Positions 22,091 to 34,555 of a DNA stretch of 64,000 nucleotides are shown in pieces. Source of the DNA: Bimastos eiseni (taxonomy: Eukaryota > Annelida > Clitellata > Crassiclitellata > Lumbricidae); the NCBI GenBank assembly GCA_959347315.1, contig OY365806.1:22396900-22460899 (forward strand), in the 5' to 3' direction. Position 1 is the first letter of the stretch, and each line of letters begins with the position of its first letter. Position numbers and translations under genes: made by a program. The notes under the pieces are model-generated. The model had not been told where the DNA came from. It was given only the letters and a program-made list of their open reading frames with translations, and made no database searches.

Positions 22091-24262
22091 GTCGTCACAA
22101 ATGTGTTCTTTCCAGGTCACTGTGAGAGAAGTGGAAGATGCGATTAGCTCGTTCCCGGCGGGTTCAGCGGGGGGTCCGGATGGGTTCCGACCCCAGCATC
22201 TTCTCGACCTAATAAATACCAGGGAATTGGCTGGTACATTACTCCAGTCTACGACGGACTTCATGAATGTACTGCTGCGTGGTGATTGTCCACTCGCGTC
22301 ACGTGAACTGATATTTGGAGGCTCTCTTATCGCTCTTTTCAAGAAATCAGGGGGCCGCAGACCGATTGTCATCGGATATGTATGGCGCAGGCTGGCAGCA
22401 AAATGTGCCAATAATTATGCCCTGAAAAGACTGGGAGAGTTCTTCATTCAGTTACAGGTAGGCATTGCAACCCCTGGAGGGGGAGAGGCAGCGGTTCACG
22501 CCGCAAGAAATTTAGTGACGAACATGCAACGAGACCAAATCTTTGTGAAATTGGACTTCGCAAATGCTTTCAACACACTGCGGAGAGATGTAATGCTTCG
22601 AGCCGTCCATGACACCATCCCAGAACTCTATGCGTTCACCCACCAGGCATATTCATTTGAGGCCAACCTACAATTCGGTCGATTTGTAGTGAGGTCTAGG
22701 ATGGGACAACAGCTAGGAGACCCGCTAGGACCTCTGCTGTTTTGCCTGCCCTTGCAGCCGACATTAAGAGAGTTGCGATCTCCGTTCAAGCTTGGGTACG
22801 TCGATGATCTTTCCCTAGTTGGAAACGTGGATGACGTTCGGCAAGATTTGACAAAGATAAAAGAGCTTGAGACAACGCTCGGAATTTCCCTGAACAGACT
22901 TAAATGTGAATACTACTCGGAGGCAGAGTTGATTGGAGAGGGTTTTGAGGAGTTCAGAAGACGAGAACCAGAGGAACTGACCCTTTTGGGTTCTCCACTT
23001 TTCAGAGGGAAGGCCCTTGATGAAGCCTTGCAAGAACACAGCGAACAATTTGATCGAATATTGAAAGACCTTATGCTCCTCCAGTCACAAGCAGCCCTCA
23101 TAATGCTGAGATCCTGTTTCGGGACGGCAAAGATGACTTACCTGCTGCGGACTTCTCCGTGCTGGAACCACCCGTTACAGGAGACAATAGACCATCAGAC
23201 TAAAACAGGACTGGAGAAGATCCTCAACACGGAGCTCAATGACATTCAGTGGTTACAGGCTTCGCTCCCGATTAGAGATGGAGGACTCGGGACCAGGCGG
23301 GTATCGATGCTGGCAACTTCAGCCTATTTGGCGTCAGCTGCGTCGACCGTCTCGCTCATGGACGCCATCTTAGCCGTGGAAGAGTGGAACGACGTAGTAC
23401 CAGGAGGAAATGTTCAACGTTCGTAAGGATTCCCTTTCAGTGACGATGATACCGGTTCCGATCCAACAGAAGACCTGGGACAGACCTTTGATAAACGAAG
23501 ATAAAGCGAATGTCTGGTCCGGATGCGACAACCCACTTAGTCAAGCCAGAATGCGAGCATTATCTGCCCCGCACGCCGGAGACTGGCTTTGGACTATCCC
23601 TTTGGCTTCCTGCGGGTAGGGATTAAACAATGAGGCGGTCAGGGCTGCGTCAGGACTTCGCCTAGGACTAGTGCTCTGTGCACCGCATCCATGTCAATGC
23701 GGGGAGATCGTCGATCCAGGTGGACATCACGGTCTGGTCTGCAGAAGATCAATGGGAAGAGCAGCACGACACTCTGCCATAAATGAAATAATCTGGAGAG
23801 CTCTCTTGAAAGCGGACATTCCGAGCTCAAGAGAACCATCGGGACTGATCCGCACCGATGGCAAGAGACCAGATGGTGCCACATTAATCCCATGGGCGAG
23901 AGGCAGACACCTAGCATGGGACGCAACAGCCATTCACACATGCGCATCCTCTTATGTACATCTGACAGCATCAACAGCCGGTGGAGCAGCAGAACATGCC
24001 GCAGAACGAAAGTGCATCAAGTACTCATCCCTCCCTACCACACATGATTTTGTGCTAGTGGCCATCGAATCACTGGGCCCCATAAACCGTACTGGAATGG
24101 AGTTTCTACAAGAGCTGGGCCGCCGTATGACACAGGCAACGGGAGACCCTCGCGAAACAACTCATCTTTTTCAACGTCTATCTATTTGTACACAACGTTT
24201 TAATGCAGTGGCATTCAGGGGCTCTTTATTCAGCCAGATGGGGACGAAACCCTATAGCAGTT
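22091..24262 (+). pseudogene. Non-LTR retrotransposon copy A: reverse transcriptase, CCHC and restriction-like endonuclease
   Basis: 5'-truncated element. The frame 22101-23426 is a reverse transcriptase with AGGPDGFRPQHL, GGRRPIVIGYVWRRLAAK, KLDFANAFNTLRR, GQQLGDPLGPL and the catalytic GYVDDL. The protein continues after a frameshift (about 23400) in another frame with one TAG (23617). There it shows a CxC...HGLVC zinc knuckle and the endonuclease core KRPDGATLIPW...WDAT, i.e. a PD-(x)n-D motif as in R2/R4/NeSL-type elements. It ends near 24250 in an AAT run. N-terminal DNA-binding domains are missing. The element would copy its RNA at a nicked target. Confidence 0.85.
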
Positions 24263-24322
24263 ATAATAATAATAATTATTATTATTATTATATAATTATT
24301 ATTAATTATTATATAAGCCTTT

Positions 24323-25306
24323 TTGGCTTCAGCCGCGGGCACTCTCCAGATCCAGTCCCTCATCTTAGAATCAGTAGCGGTGAAATCGGACTCAGCATGC
24401 GACTCGGCGATGTCTACCTGGCTTCAACTTACCAAAGCTTCTGCCCCGACGACGCCAGGCCATAAACAAGCCCACTTTGACAGACCGCTGTTAAATGCGG
24501 TTCTGTCTGCACTAGAAGAAAAGCTACAGGATCCCTACGACCAGGCGAGACTAAGGGCCTTGCAGTCACCGCACGCCTCGGACTGGCTATACGCTCTCCC
24601 GCTCGTTTCTCGCGATCTCAGACTGGAGGACGATACCGTGAGGGTGGCGGTCGGCCTACGATTAGGGGTGGCCATCTGCAAGCCGCACACCTGCGCATGC
24701 GGCGCCTTCGTCTCAGCCAGAGGCGCACATGGCCTGTCCTGTTCATTGGGTTTTGGCCGTCAAGCAAGACACTGTAATATCAACGACCTTATCCATCGCA
24801 GCCTCAACAGAGCCGGTATTCCAGCGGTCAAGGAACCGTCAGGTCTTTCCAGATTAGATGGAAAGAGACCGGACGGGCAGACCCTGATACCGTGGAGTGG
24901 GGGGCGGACCTTACTTTGGGACGCAACTGTGGTGGACACAGTGGCCGCTTCCTATATCCCCGAAACAGCTTCCACAGCTGGGGGAGCGGCGGAGATAGCA
25001 GCCACAAATAAACACACAAGATATTCTGAGCTAGAGAAGAAATACACTTTTGTTCCAATCGCAATAGAAACCTTCGGTCCCCTCAATAGTGAGGGCCTCG
25101 CCTTTCTGTCTGAGACTGGACGCCGACTTTCGACAACTACCGGTGACACCCGAGAGACAAACTTCCTTTTCCAGAACTTGTCGGCATTGATCCAACGTTT
25201 CAATGCGGTGGCTTTTCAGGGCACTATGTCAAGATTACAATCCACTGAAAAGCGGCGACCCAGATAGCCTAATGACAGATCCGTTGGCAATGCCGATGAT
25301 GAATAA
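24323..25306 (+). pseudogene. Non-LTR retrotransposon copy B: CCHC plus RLE end
   Basis: Starts inside the protein (FLASAAG) directly after an AT-rich trinucleotide run and stays open to 25267. It has CACGAFVSARGAHGLSC and KRPDGQTLIPW...LLWDAT, then a 3' untranslated end (CCACTGAAAAGCGGCGACC) that runs into (AAT)n. The 3' half is uninterrupted, so the insertion is fairly young. It differs from copy A in sequence, so it represents another subfamily. Confidence 0.8.
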
Positions 25307-25317
25307 CACTATATGTG

Positions 25318-25330
25318 ACATAATAATAAC

Positions 25331-25370
<40 letters not shown>

Positions 25371-25476
25371 TTGATAATAATATTAATATTGATAATAATA
25401 AGTGCTGATGAAGATGATGATGATGATAATAATAATAATAATAATAAAAATAATAATAATAATAGCGATGACGAAG

Positions 25477-25507
<31 letters not shown>

Positions 25508-25628
25508 TAATAATAATAATAATTTTGAACACCTTTATACTGCTTTGGCAGAAACTTATATAATAATAATAATAATGATAATAGTGATGATGAAGATGAT
25601 GATGATGATGATAATAATAATAATAATG

Positions 25629-25700
<72 letters not shown>
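25318..25700. repeat. Compound AAT/GAT trinucleotide tract between retrotransposon copies B and C
   Basis: Long AAT runs with three GATGA(A/C)GAT-type blocks and one unique 33-bp insert (GAACACCTTTATACTGCTTT...). Open frames of Asn, Ile, Tyr or Leu runs are artefacts. Confidence 0.93.
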
Positions 25701-25702
<2 letters not shown>

Positions 25703-27577
25703 GAAGGAACGCAGCAAGGCGATCCTTTGGGACCTCTGGAATTCTGTCTTGTGCTGCAACCGATTCTGATGAAGCTTCGTTCGGATCTGCGTATCGGATA
25801 TCTGGATGACCTGACATTGGGAGGTAACAAGGAAACAGTGGCCGACAACGTTCAATTAATCGAGCAGGAATCAAAGAATCTTGGATTGCTATTGAACCGC
25901 AGCAAATGCGAAATCGCGTGTCACAACACCCAGATGCCGAACAATGACCCTGCGTTCCAAGAGTTCACGAGCATAGCCCTCGAGGACATGACCTTGTTGG
26001 GTGCACCTCTAATTTCAGGTCCAGCTGTGAACATGGTCGTTAATTCAAAGGCCAATGACCTCGAGAGGGCAATCGGAAGATTGTCCTTGCTTTATACACA
26101 TGACGCTCTGGTTCTGCTGAGAAACAGTCTAAGTGTACCGAAGCTCTTGTACAGTCTGCGCACAGCCGTCTGCGCTGATTGCCCGGGCTTGGCTCGGTTT
26201 GATCAACTGCTGAGAGAAGGACTGTCCACCATTTTAAATGTGGACCTTGACAATGACCGCTGGCTTCAGGCTTCTTTGCCGGTGAGAGATGGTGGTCTGG
26301 GAGTTCGTTGTGCATCTACGCTGGCACTTTCTGCCTTTCTGGCTTCTGCTGCTAGTACAAGCGAACTCCAGGCATGCATCCTACCAACAGAGTCTGCTGA
26401 CGAACCATATGAACTTGCGAGTTCAGCACTCAACGCTTGGAAGACCCTGACAGATGCAGAATCACCAACAGGAGCAGCGAGTCATCGCCAGAAAGAATGG
26501 GACCTCCGATTCACAGACAAGGCATGGAAAGGTCTGCTGGATTCCAATAACAATCCATGCGACCGTGCTCGCCTGCTGGCCTCACGAGCACCTCATTCTG
26601 GAGACTGGATGCTAGCGCCCCCTGTGACTGCCCTAGGCCTGCGCCTCTCAAACGAGGATGTACGACTGGCAGCCGGGTTGAGGCTAGGAACGACGCTCTG
26701 CGAGCCACATTTGTGTCACCAATGTCAAGAGAGAGTCGACGCAAAAAGGGCTCCATGGACTAATTTGTAGAAGAGGCAGCGGAAAACATCAACGACATAG
26801 CATGTTGAACGATATCATCTGGAGAGCTCTTGGCAGGGCGAAGATTCCAACGCAAAAGGAACCTCTCGGCTTGTTAAGAGAAGATGGAAAGCAACCGGAC
26901 GGCGTCACGCTCATTCCTTGGACACGTGGTCGATGTCTGGCATGAGATGTGACAGTGCCCGACACCTACGCCAAGTCACATCTTGTCGACACTTCTATCA
27001 GAGCTGGCGAAGCAGCCGAACGCGCAGCTAAGACGAAGAGGGAGCGGAAAACATCAACGACATAGCATGTTGAACGATGTCATCTGGAGAGCTCTTGGCA
27101 GGGCGAAGATTCCAACGCAAAAGGAACCTCTCGGCTTGTTAAGAGAAGATGGAAAGCAACCGGACGGCGTCACGCTCATTCCTTGGACACGTGGTCGATG
27201 TCTGGCATGAGATGTGACAGTGCCCGACACCTACGCCAAGTCACATCTTGTCGACACATCTATCAGAGCTGGCGAAGCAGCCGAACGCGCAGCTAAGACG
27301 AAGAGGGCCAAGTATTCCACCATAACCAACACCCACGACTTCGTAGCCCTCTCCTTGGAATCCGGCGGCGCTTGGAGCAGTGAAGGACTGGAGTTCATCT
27401 CAGAGTTGGGTAGTCGAACGAGTGCTGCAACCCACGATCCAATGGAGACGTCATTTCTGTTCCAACGTATCTCGGTTGTTCTTCAGCGTGGGAACGCCGC
27501 CTGCCTCTTCGGGACATTGCCAACACTCACTTAGCTCATCATGGGCGATAACAGCATAATGTGAAGCATATATAGAA
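25701..27577 (+). pseudogene. Non-LTR retrotransposon copy C: partial RT, CCHC and RLE, with internal duplication
   Basis: Begins in RT motif B (GTQQGDPLGPLEF) right after an (AAT)n run, with GYLDDL as the active site. Thumb/linker sequence follows to 26770, where the frame is lost. The endonuclease core KQPDGVTLIPW follows with Trp changed to TGA before DVTV. A 265-bp tandem duplication covers this part (26773-27037 and 27038-27302). Coding resumes to 27534 and the 3' end enters (AAT)n at 27578. Confidence 0.82.
26773..27302. repeat. 265-bp tandem duplication inside retrotransposon copy C
   Basis: AGCGGAAAACATCAACGACA occurs at 26778 and 27043, and the two units stay nearly identical (about three differences seen). 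The length is not a multiple of three, so it shifts the frame. Confidence 0.9.
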
Positions 27578-27620
27578 TAATAATGATAATAATAATAATA
27601 ATAATAGTGATAATAATAAC

Positions 27621-27699
<79 letters not shown>

Positions 27700-27735
27700 G
27701 TGATGATGAAGATGAAGATGATGATGATGATGATG

Positions 27736-27816
<81 letters not shown>

Positions 27817-27828
27817 GAGATAACAATA
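27578..27828. repeat. Compound AAT/GAT trinucleotide tract after copy C
   Basis: (AAT)n with a central AGTGATGATGAAGATGAAG block, following the 3' end of copy C. Confidence 0.93.
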
Positions 27829-28270
27829 ATCCAGCAGTCGATGGTTGCACCGAGCAAAGTCGTTTTGTAAGTCAAGATCGAAGGAAAGCGATTCATGAGG
27901 CGAATCGGAGAAGACACTAAAAATCAAATCAAATCTTGGTGCATTGTATGAAGTGAAAGGGAGAAAGAAGATCTCTGACTGTTGAGTGATTCAATCCTTA
28001 TCTGCATATTACTCTGCAACATTATCGAAATTTCGTTTTAAAATCCTTCATGGCATATATATATATAGGCCTATTATATATATATATATATATATATATA
28101 TCACAGTTTCTCCAGAAATACGACAATGCTCGCCAAACGCTTTCATTGAACTCGATCTATATTGGAGATTGCTCAATGCACTTTTAATGCCTATCAAAAC
28201 GTAAATGACAGCTTTTGTCTAAAGTTGGCGATTACTATAACTTTAGGTAACATGCACAAAGTTCATCCGT

Positions 28271-28690
28271 ACACATACATACATGCAAATATACATACAT
28301 ACTTACAAACATACATACACACATGCATACATACATACATACATACATACATACATACACACATGCATACATACATACATACATACATACATACATACAT
28401 ACATACATACATACATACATGCATACATACATACATACATACATACATACATACATGCATACATACATACATACATACATACATACATACATACATACAT
28501 ACATACATACATACATACATACATACATACATACATACATACATACATACATACATACATACATACATACATACATACATACATACATACATGCATACAT
28601 ACATACACGCATACATCCCTACGTATATACATGCATACATATACATGCACGCATACATACATATATGCATAAATACATACATGCATCAAT
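28271..28690. repeat. (CATA)n microsatellite array
   Basis: About 420 bp, with a long pure core and CATG/CACA variants at the edges. Open frames on both strands are artefacts. Confidence 0.95.
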
Positions 28691-31600
28691 CAATCAATCC
28701 TGTTTTTCAGTAGTTATAGATTACAGTTTATTCAAGGCAAACGCGAATAAAGATAACACAACTAATAGATTCAAAGAGAGCCCAGAAAGGGATCGAAATC
28801 CCGCTGGAAGATAGGCTACATCGAAGTAGTTGAATTACATTAATATTACTTCTATAGGCTACTTAATACTTGATAGACTGGGAGAAATCAATTAACCCCA
28901 GAAGCCAAGAGAATTCTGAATTAGTTAACCACCTTTATAACTGCGGAGGTTTGCACGCCGTTGCACGTGCAATGAGTGGGGCGAGTGTCTGACATGATCA
29001 TCAAGCAACAATACCATTTATTAGAAGCGATCACAACTTGTTTCTAAGTCCCAACACATGACGGTCGTAAAGAAAACGCCGGAAAGAGGCGTGGTGCTAA
29101 TTCAGGAGTTTAATCTGACCAGAAATTATTAGAAATAGTATCAGAAATAGTTTCTCCTTCAAGTTGCTACTAAGCACTGAAAGTCCTTCCGAGACTCTAA
29201 GAAATCCATAGTAATTGAAGACGAACAGAAATGCAAGACATTAGCGTTCAATAGTAGACGGTCTTTTTGTATCATCTGTTTTTATAGCATACGGGTTGTG
29301 TCGAACAAGAGCCATTTTCAGAACCAATTTTATTAGTTCTTTAATTAGCTGTTCATTAGGCCTACGCAGTGCTAGTGTTTCTGGTTTACAGAGTATATGC
29401 ATTGCTAGACAGTAGAAATTGAAGATAATTCGTAAATTTTTTGGAAATAACATTACTTAGCGGCATTTTTCGAATGAGACATGCCTTTGTAAGACTACAC
29501 ATGCCAGAAGGCATTCCTAAATAACACCCTAAAAATAAAAGAACTTAACCTGAAATTTTATGTATTTATTTGGAACATTACGAGAGGCTGAGAGTTTAAT
29601 AAATGAGAAATTTGCTTCTAAGCACCTCTAATACACAGGTCTGCGTTCATATTTAGCCTAAATGCGTATACACGAATACATTCACACGAGACACATGCAG
29701 TTCGACTGTCGTTAATTTTTACATCAGTGGTCACTGAAGTAGAAGGCTCTAAAAGAAGTCATTGACCTGTGTGGATTTATTACTTTCTTCTTCAAGCAGA
29801 AAACTCGATCTAGTTCACCTATCTCCTCCCACATACAAACGGAACATTTTTAACAGCGTGCAGGACTATGTACCAAGATGACTGATCGTGATACGATGTG
29901 CATCTAGAACAAGAAACGAAATCTTCCTCAGACTACATTCCGATTGACCGTTCTGTCCACAGACTGTAATCTTACATTCAATCAATTAACCGATTTACAA
30001 CGGAGACGCACATAATGATTGAACTCCCACGGTTTGATCACAATGGTTAATGTTTGAGGAATTGCATTTTGGACAGTTTAGACTCACAGGCCGACTGCGC
30101 GTATCCATAAGTCAAAATCTTCGTGGTTTTCATTCCACTTTGATGGAAGAACGGTTCCTGGTAAAGTTTCATTCGAGAGTTATACGGAGACGTGTTATAA
30201 TTGAGGTATGATGATGAAGGAACGGTGTCTGTATGAGAGGGGTTGCAATATTCTACCCTACTGAGTGGGGTTGCAATATTCTACCCAGCAAGATGCATGG
30301 CGGATTAGGTGTTCAAATATTGCAGGGCTCAGGACAGAGGCGTTTACGGTCAATAGAAGAAGAAGAAACCGCCATTGAGTAAGCTACTACTGAGTGGAGA
30401 TCTCTACCAAATCACATAAATCGACAATCTTGAATGAACAACATCTCCCTAGTTGGGTCTCCTGGGCTTATCTCCAATGACTACTTCTCTCCTTTCACAA
30501 CTAGAATTAGATTTACTACTATTTTGACCAGATTGTCTGATACTGGATAACATATACAAGATTTTTAAAAACTATTAATGCTATGAGCCGGGCATTTATT
30601 TATGCTTGTTAGAGCCAGTTTCATTGGCTTGGAAAGAAGACGCACAGTTTACGGAGTTTAACTGAAGTTGCGCTATATAAATTTGAGAATTAAATTCTAG
30701 TGAATGCAAAGCTTATCTGTATTTATTAGTTTTCCATTGTTTATAACATTCAGTTTCTTAACGTATTATAATCAACAGTGTAGCTTACATGCAACCACAG
30801 ACTGGAATTGTCGAAATACTATTCCAAAAATTCGGTCACCAGTGTGGCATTATTAAATCTCGTTTGACATATTCATATTAGAGTAAGTAAGTATCCACGC
30901 AGGTAGCCTTGATTTGCAGAAGACAAGCGCACGTGCATTCCATTGTATACAACGATTGTACACACTTTAAAAGTAAACCATGGTTGTAACAGATTATCGC
31001 GTCACACTGACTCACACAAGCGCAGCTAATTATACCTAAGGGTGTCATACATGTAGTTACACTTCAACGAAGAGCTGCATTCGTTTCTCATTGATCTTTA
31101 ACGAACGCACGTCGTTAAACTGCTAGTCAGCAGTTTAAATGTAAGCCTAACAATGGGCAGCATGAAAGGCTGAGGGATACTTGTACTTGCAGAAAATACA
31201 GAAGATTTTCACAATAAAAGCCAACAAAATAAAACATAACTAGCCTACTAGCAAATATCTAAAACTCAAGGTGCTAGCTGCCATTAGTAGCCTGTCACTG
31301 AATTGATTGAATATTGTTCATCTGTTCAGTGCCTCTGCAATTACATTTTTATGTAAGCGTGCGTGATGCTATTCTGGAAAGTGACGTATATACGGACGCA
31401 TTAGGTTCCTCCCGTACATTTGCCGTATCCGAGCTATTTCGGAGTTGCATTAAGTTAATGCGCGTAATATGATGATGATATTGTGACGTAAGAAATCTAG
31501 TATAGGCATGCAGTGCTTTAAGTTAGGCTATGATTCTTGAAATAACTATCGCTTGAAAAATGACGTTCAGCTTCGAGATATTGTACACCTTGCTGTATTT

Positions 31601-32599
31601 ATTGGTTAAGAAGAAAGTGTCGCTCGCTAGTTTATTAGACAATGAATGCAGTTGACGTGGTTTGAAGGAGGAGAGAGTTACACTTTATGATCATTTTCAA
31701 AAGCTGTAACCATCAAGCTGCTCAATGCAGGTTATAAAGTGATTTAAGGGATGTTCGATAACATTATCAAACCAACTGAAAATTATCTCCTTGGAGACGT
31801 CTGTGTTGCATTGATCTGTGGTGACCCATAGCACTAAATTGAGAAAAATATCTTTAAAAATATTGTCAAAATTTGACTGTTTTGTCTTTGCAATGTGGGC
31901 AGTGGCTGCAGAAAGTTAGAAAATCGACATACACTTAACAAACTGGAAAAAATACTGTGACGAAAGCCACACAAGTGGAATCTAAGTGCTTTGTTTCATG
32001 TCGTCTGTAAGCCAAATTACGAAATGAATAATTGATAATCAAATAAATATAACGACGACAAAATAGCTGAAGTAGGAGGCATCATGTTTCCTGAATGAAA
32101 CTATAAAAACGAAAAGAAGATTAATACACGAAGGAGAAGAAGGGAGGAGAGGGATGATACGAGGAACAGAGGGTGTGAGACACAAAAGGAAAGTGTCGGA
32201 AACATAAAGCGAATCAGTATAGAAGAAAGAATGGACTGAAGCACATGTTGGGGAGCATATTGCATTGCGTATTGCAGTGAATATTGCATTGCATTATTGC
32301 ATTGCATAAGGTCCATATTTCAGAAGTACAGGAACTTTCGAATCAGCACTTAGCCTGTGAGTTGTTCTTTCTCTTGGGCGAAATAAGGGTATATGTACGA
32401 GTTAGCAGACAGGATTCTTTCGATGTACATGTTATCCAGTGGCCAAATAAGTTCTCCAGTCGTCGGAGATCGATATGCCCTTGTTGTGTTACGCGGTGTT
32501 AGGTCGTGAGTTCATTGTGAACTGAAGAGAGTAGGCCCTACAGATCGGATCAGTCACGCCACAAAGACTGTCACCAGAAGGACGACAGACCAGTGCATT
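28691..32599. other. No gene recognised
   Basis: Unique sequence. The only structure seen is a short duplication GGGGTTGCAATATTCTACCC at about 30240 and 30268. No open frame has convincing composition. Confidence 0.5.
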
Positions 32600-32737
32600 A
32601 CAATCATTTTCTGTCTCTGTCTCTGTCTCTGTGTGTTTCTGTTTGTCGCTGTGTGTCTGTCTGCCAGCCTGCCTGCCTGCCTCTCTGTCTCTGTCTGTCT
32701 CTGTCTCTGTCTCTCTCTGTATCTGTCTGTCTGTCTC

Positions 32738-32772
<35 letters not shown>
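32600..32772. repeat. (TCTG)n/(CT)n tract
   Basis: Low-complexity CTGT/CTCT repeats. Open frames on both strands are artefacts. Confidence 0.9.
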
Positions 32773-34099
32773 GACGGCTGCTGTCTCGCATACAAATAGC
32801 AGAGTGGGCCAGAGACGCAAAAACAATATTTATTGAAAGAACTGCACAGACGACGTAATAACCGGACACGTTATTACTAAACTCTAAGACGTTATTTGTT
32901 GTTTATCACTGACGATACAGCTTCTTCCACAGCGCGGGCTGATTTTTTTCGATCGCAGCATGTCGCCCACACTTTACTCCTGTGTAGCCTGACACCAAAC
33001 CTCTACTTGTACAACTTCTCAATTCAAATGAATCACACAGATAGATGCACTTTCAATTTTCTTCCTCTTTAAAACACAAAAGAACGATATTTAGATAACA
33101 ACCAAATTTCTACATCTGTCACAACTTGCTACTCCATCATTGGCCGCATCATCTTTTTTTAACTTTCCGCGCTTTCATTAACGCCTGTCGCTCAACTCGG
33201 CCAGCGCAACTAAAAGTCCGACTAGCTATATCTATATAAAATTTTATAACTATATATATATAAATAGTATACTATAAAAATCAGCGTACCTAATAGTTCG
33301 ACTAGTTGGATCTATTTCTATATATATATATATACATGAATACTACACAGATCTGTGCACTAATAATAAATTGACTTCATATAAAATAAATCATAAATGT
33401 ATGACTATTCACTTGTACAATTTTATGATCTCTTCACTGTTGGCTTCATTCATGATGACTCATGATATTTCGGGGCGTCCGATATCTTTGTTCTCGTGAA
33501 CAAAATCATTAATGCCTACCGATATATATCGGAAGTAACTGTCCGATAAAGGCTGTGGTGTAAAAGCAATGAGGAATCTGCTGTTTATTCAGTTTGGGCG
33601 TGATGTTTGGTACCAAGAGTCCACCTTGTAACAGTCTGAACCGATCAGGCCAATTAAATAATACAGAAATTCGCGGATTCGTGTCTACTTTTTCCTCCGA
33701 CTTTCTTTGTTCCACTACAGTTGATGCATTAGTATCCAGCCCACTTGACAGTTGCAACTCATTTTCTCACGAGAATCATCAACAGAGATCTGCATAAACT
33801 ACGGATTCCTCATTGCTAGAGCAAAGATTCACTCACATTATAAACAAAAAACAATTAAGCCTAATATCAGCGCGTGGTCTCCAACTGGAGCAGAAAATTA
33901 TTTTTATACTCAACAGCGGCATGTCATTTGTCATATATGTGTTCTTTAGTTTTTTTCATCCAGGAACGTAACGTAAACACAATCAGAATATTCTCATTAT
34001 GAGAACAATTGACATGTTTCCAATTGTAACAATTGGTGCCAGCAGAAATTCATTGGCCATTCTTACGACGCTCCGGTCGACTGGGAAGCCAGTGCCGCA

Positions 34100-34210
34100 A
34101 GTAATCGTAATTCTAATCGTAATCGTAATCTCAGCACTTCTAAGGTGCCACTCGAGAGCCAAGGGCAGGGCACAAGCTCGTTCACAAGCGCTGCGTCAAA
34201 TCAAATGAGT
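34100..34210 (-). repeat. LINE 3' tail fragment
   Basis: Carries TAATCGTAATCGTAATCTCA, CACTTCTAAGGTGCC and TTCACAAGCGC, in the same order as at 63530-63615 next to LINE coding sequence. Confidence 0.45.
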
Positions 34211-34441
34211 CTTCAACAGTGTTCCCTCTAGGCTGTGCGAATGCGCGTGTGAAGCCAGCACACTCAAGAATTTAGTGCGCGCACACAGATATGTTTCTCG
34301 GAATGAACAATTATTCAGATGGACTAGAAACCAATATTTAGCTGGGTAGTATAGAAAATTGCAAATAAATTGAAAGCCAGTTACAATGACGTACAAAGCG
34401 ATGTATGCTCTTAGACAGAATTTAGACACTGCACTTGTCTT

Positions 34442-34555
34442 ATGTTAGGCCTATCAGAACTTATCACCATAGACTTTTAGATTATGGTCCTAGTTATCAT
34501 GTTAGGCCTATCAGAACTTATCACCATAGACTTTTAGATTATGGTCCTAGTTATC
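34442..34555. repeat. Perfect 57-bp tandem duplication
   Basis: ATGTTAGGCCTATCAGAACT starts at 34442 and 34499, and the two units are identical throughout. Confidence 0.93.

Noticed and set aside
25203..25874. Frames rich in Ile, Asn, Tyr or Leu runs
   Set aside because: AAT trinucleotide repeats; only the edges belong to retrotransposon coding sequence.
28271..28690. CRISPR-like regular array
   Set aside because: Simple tetranucleotide repeat without spacers, in eukaryotic DNA.
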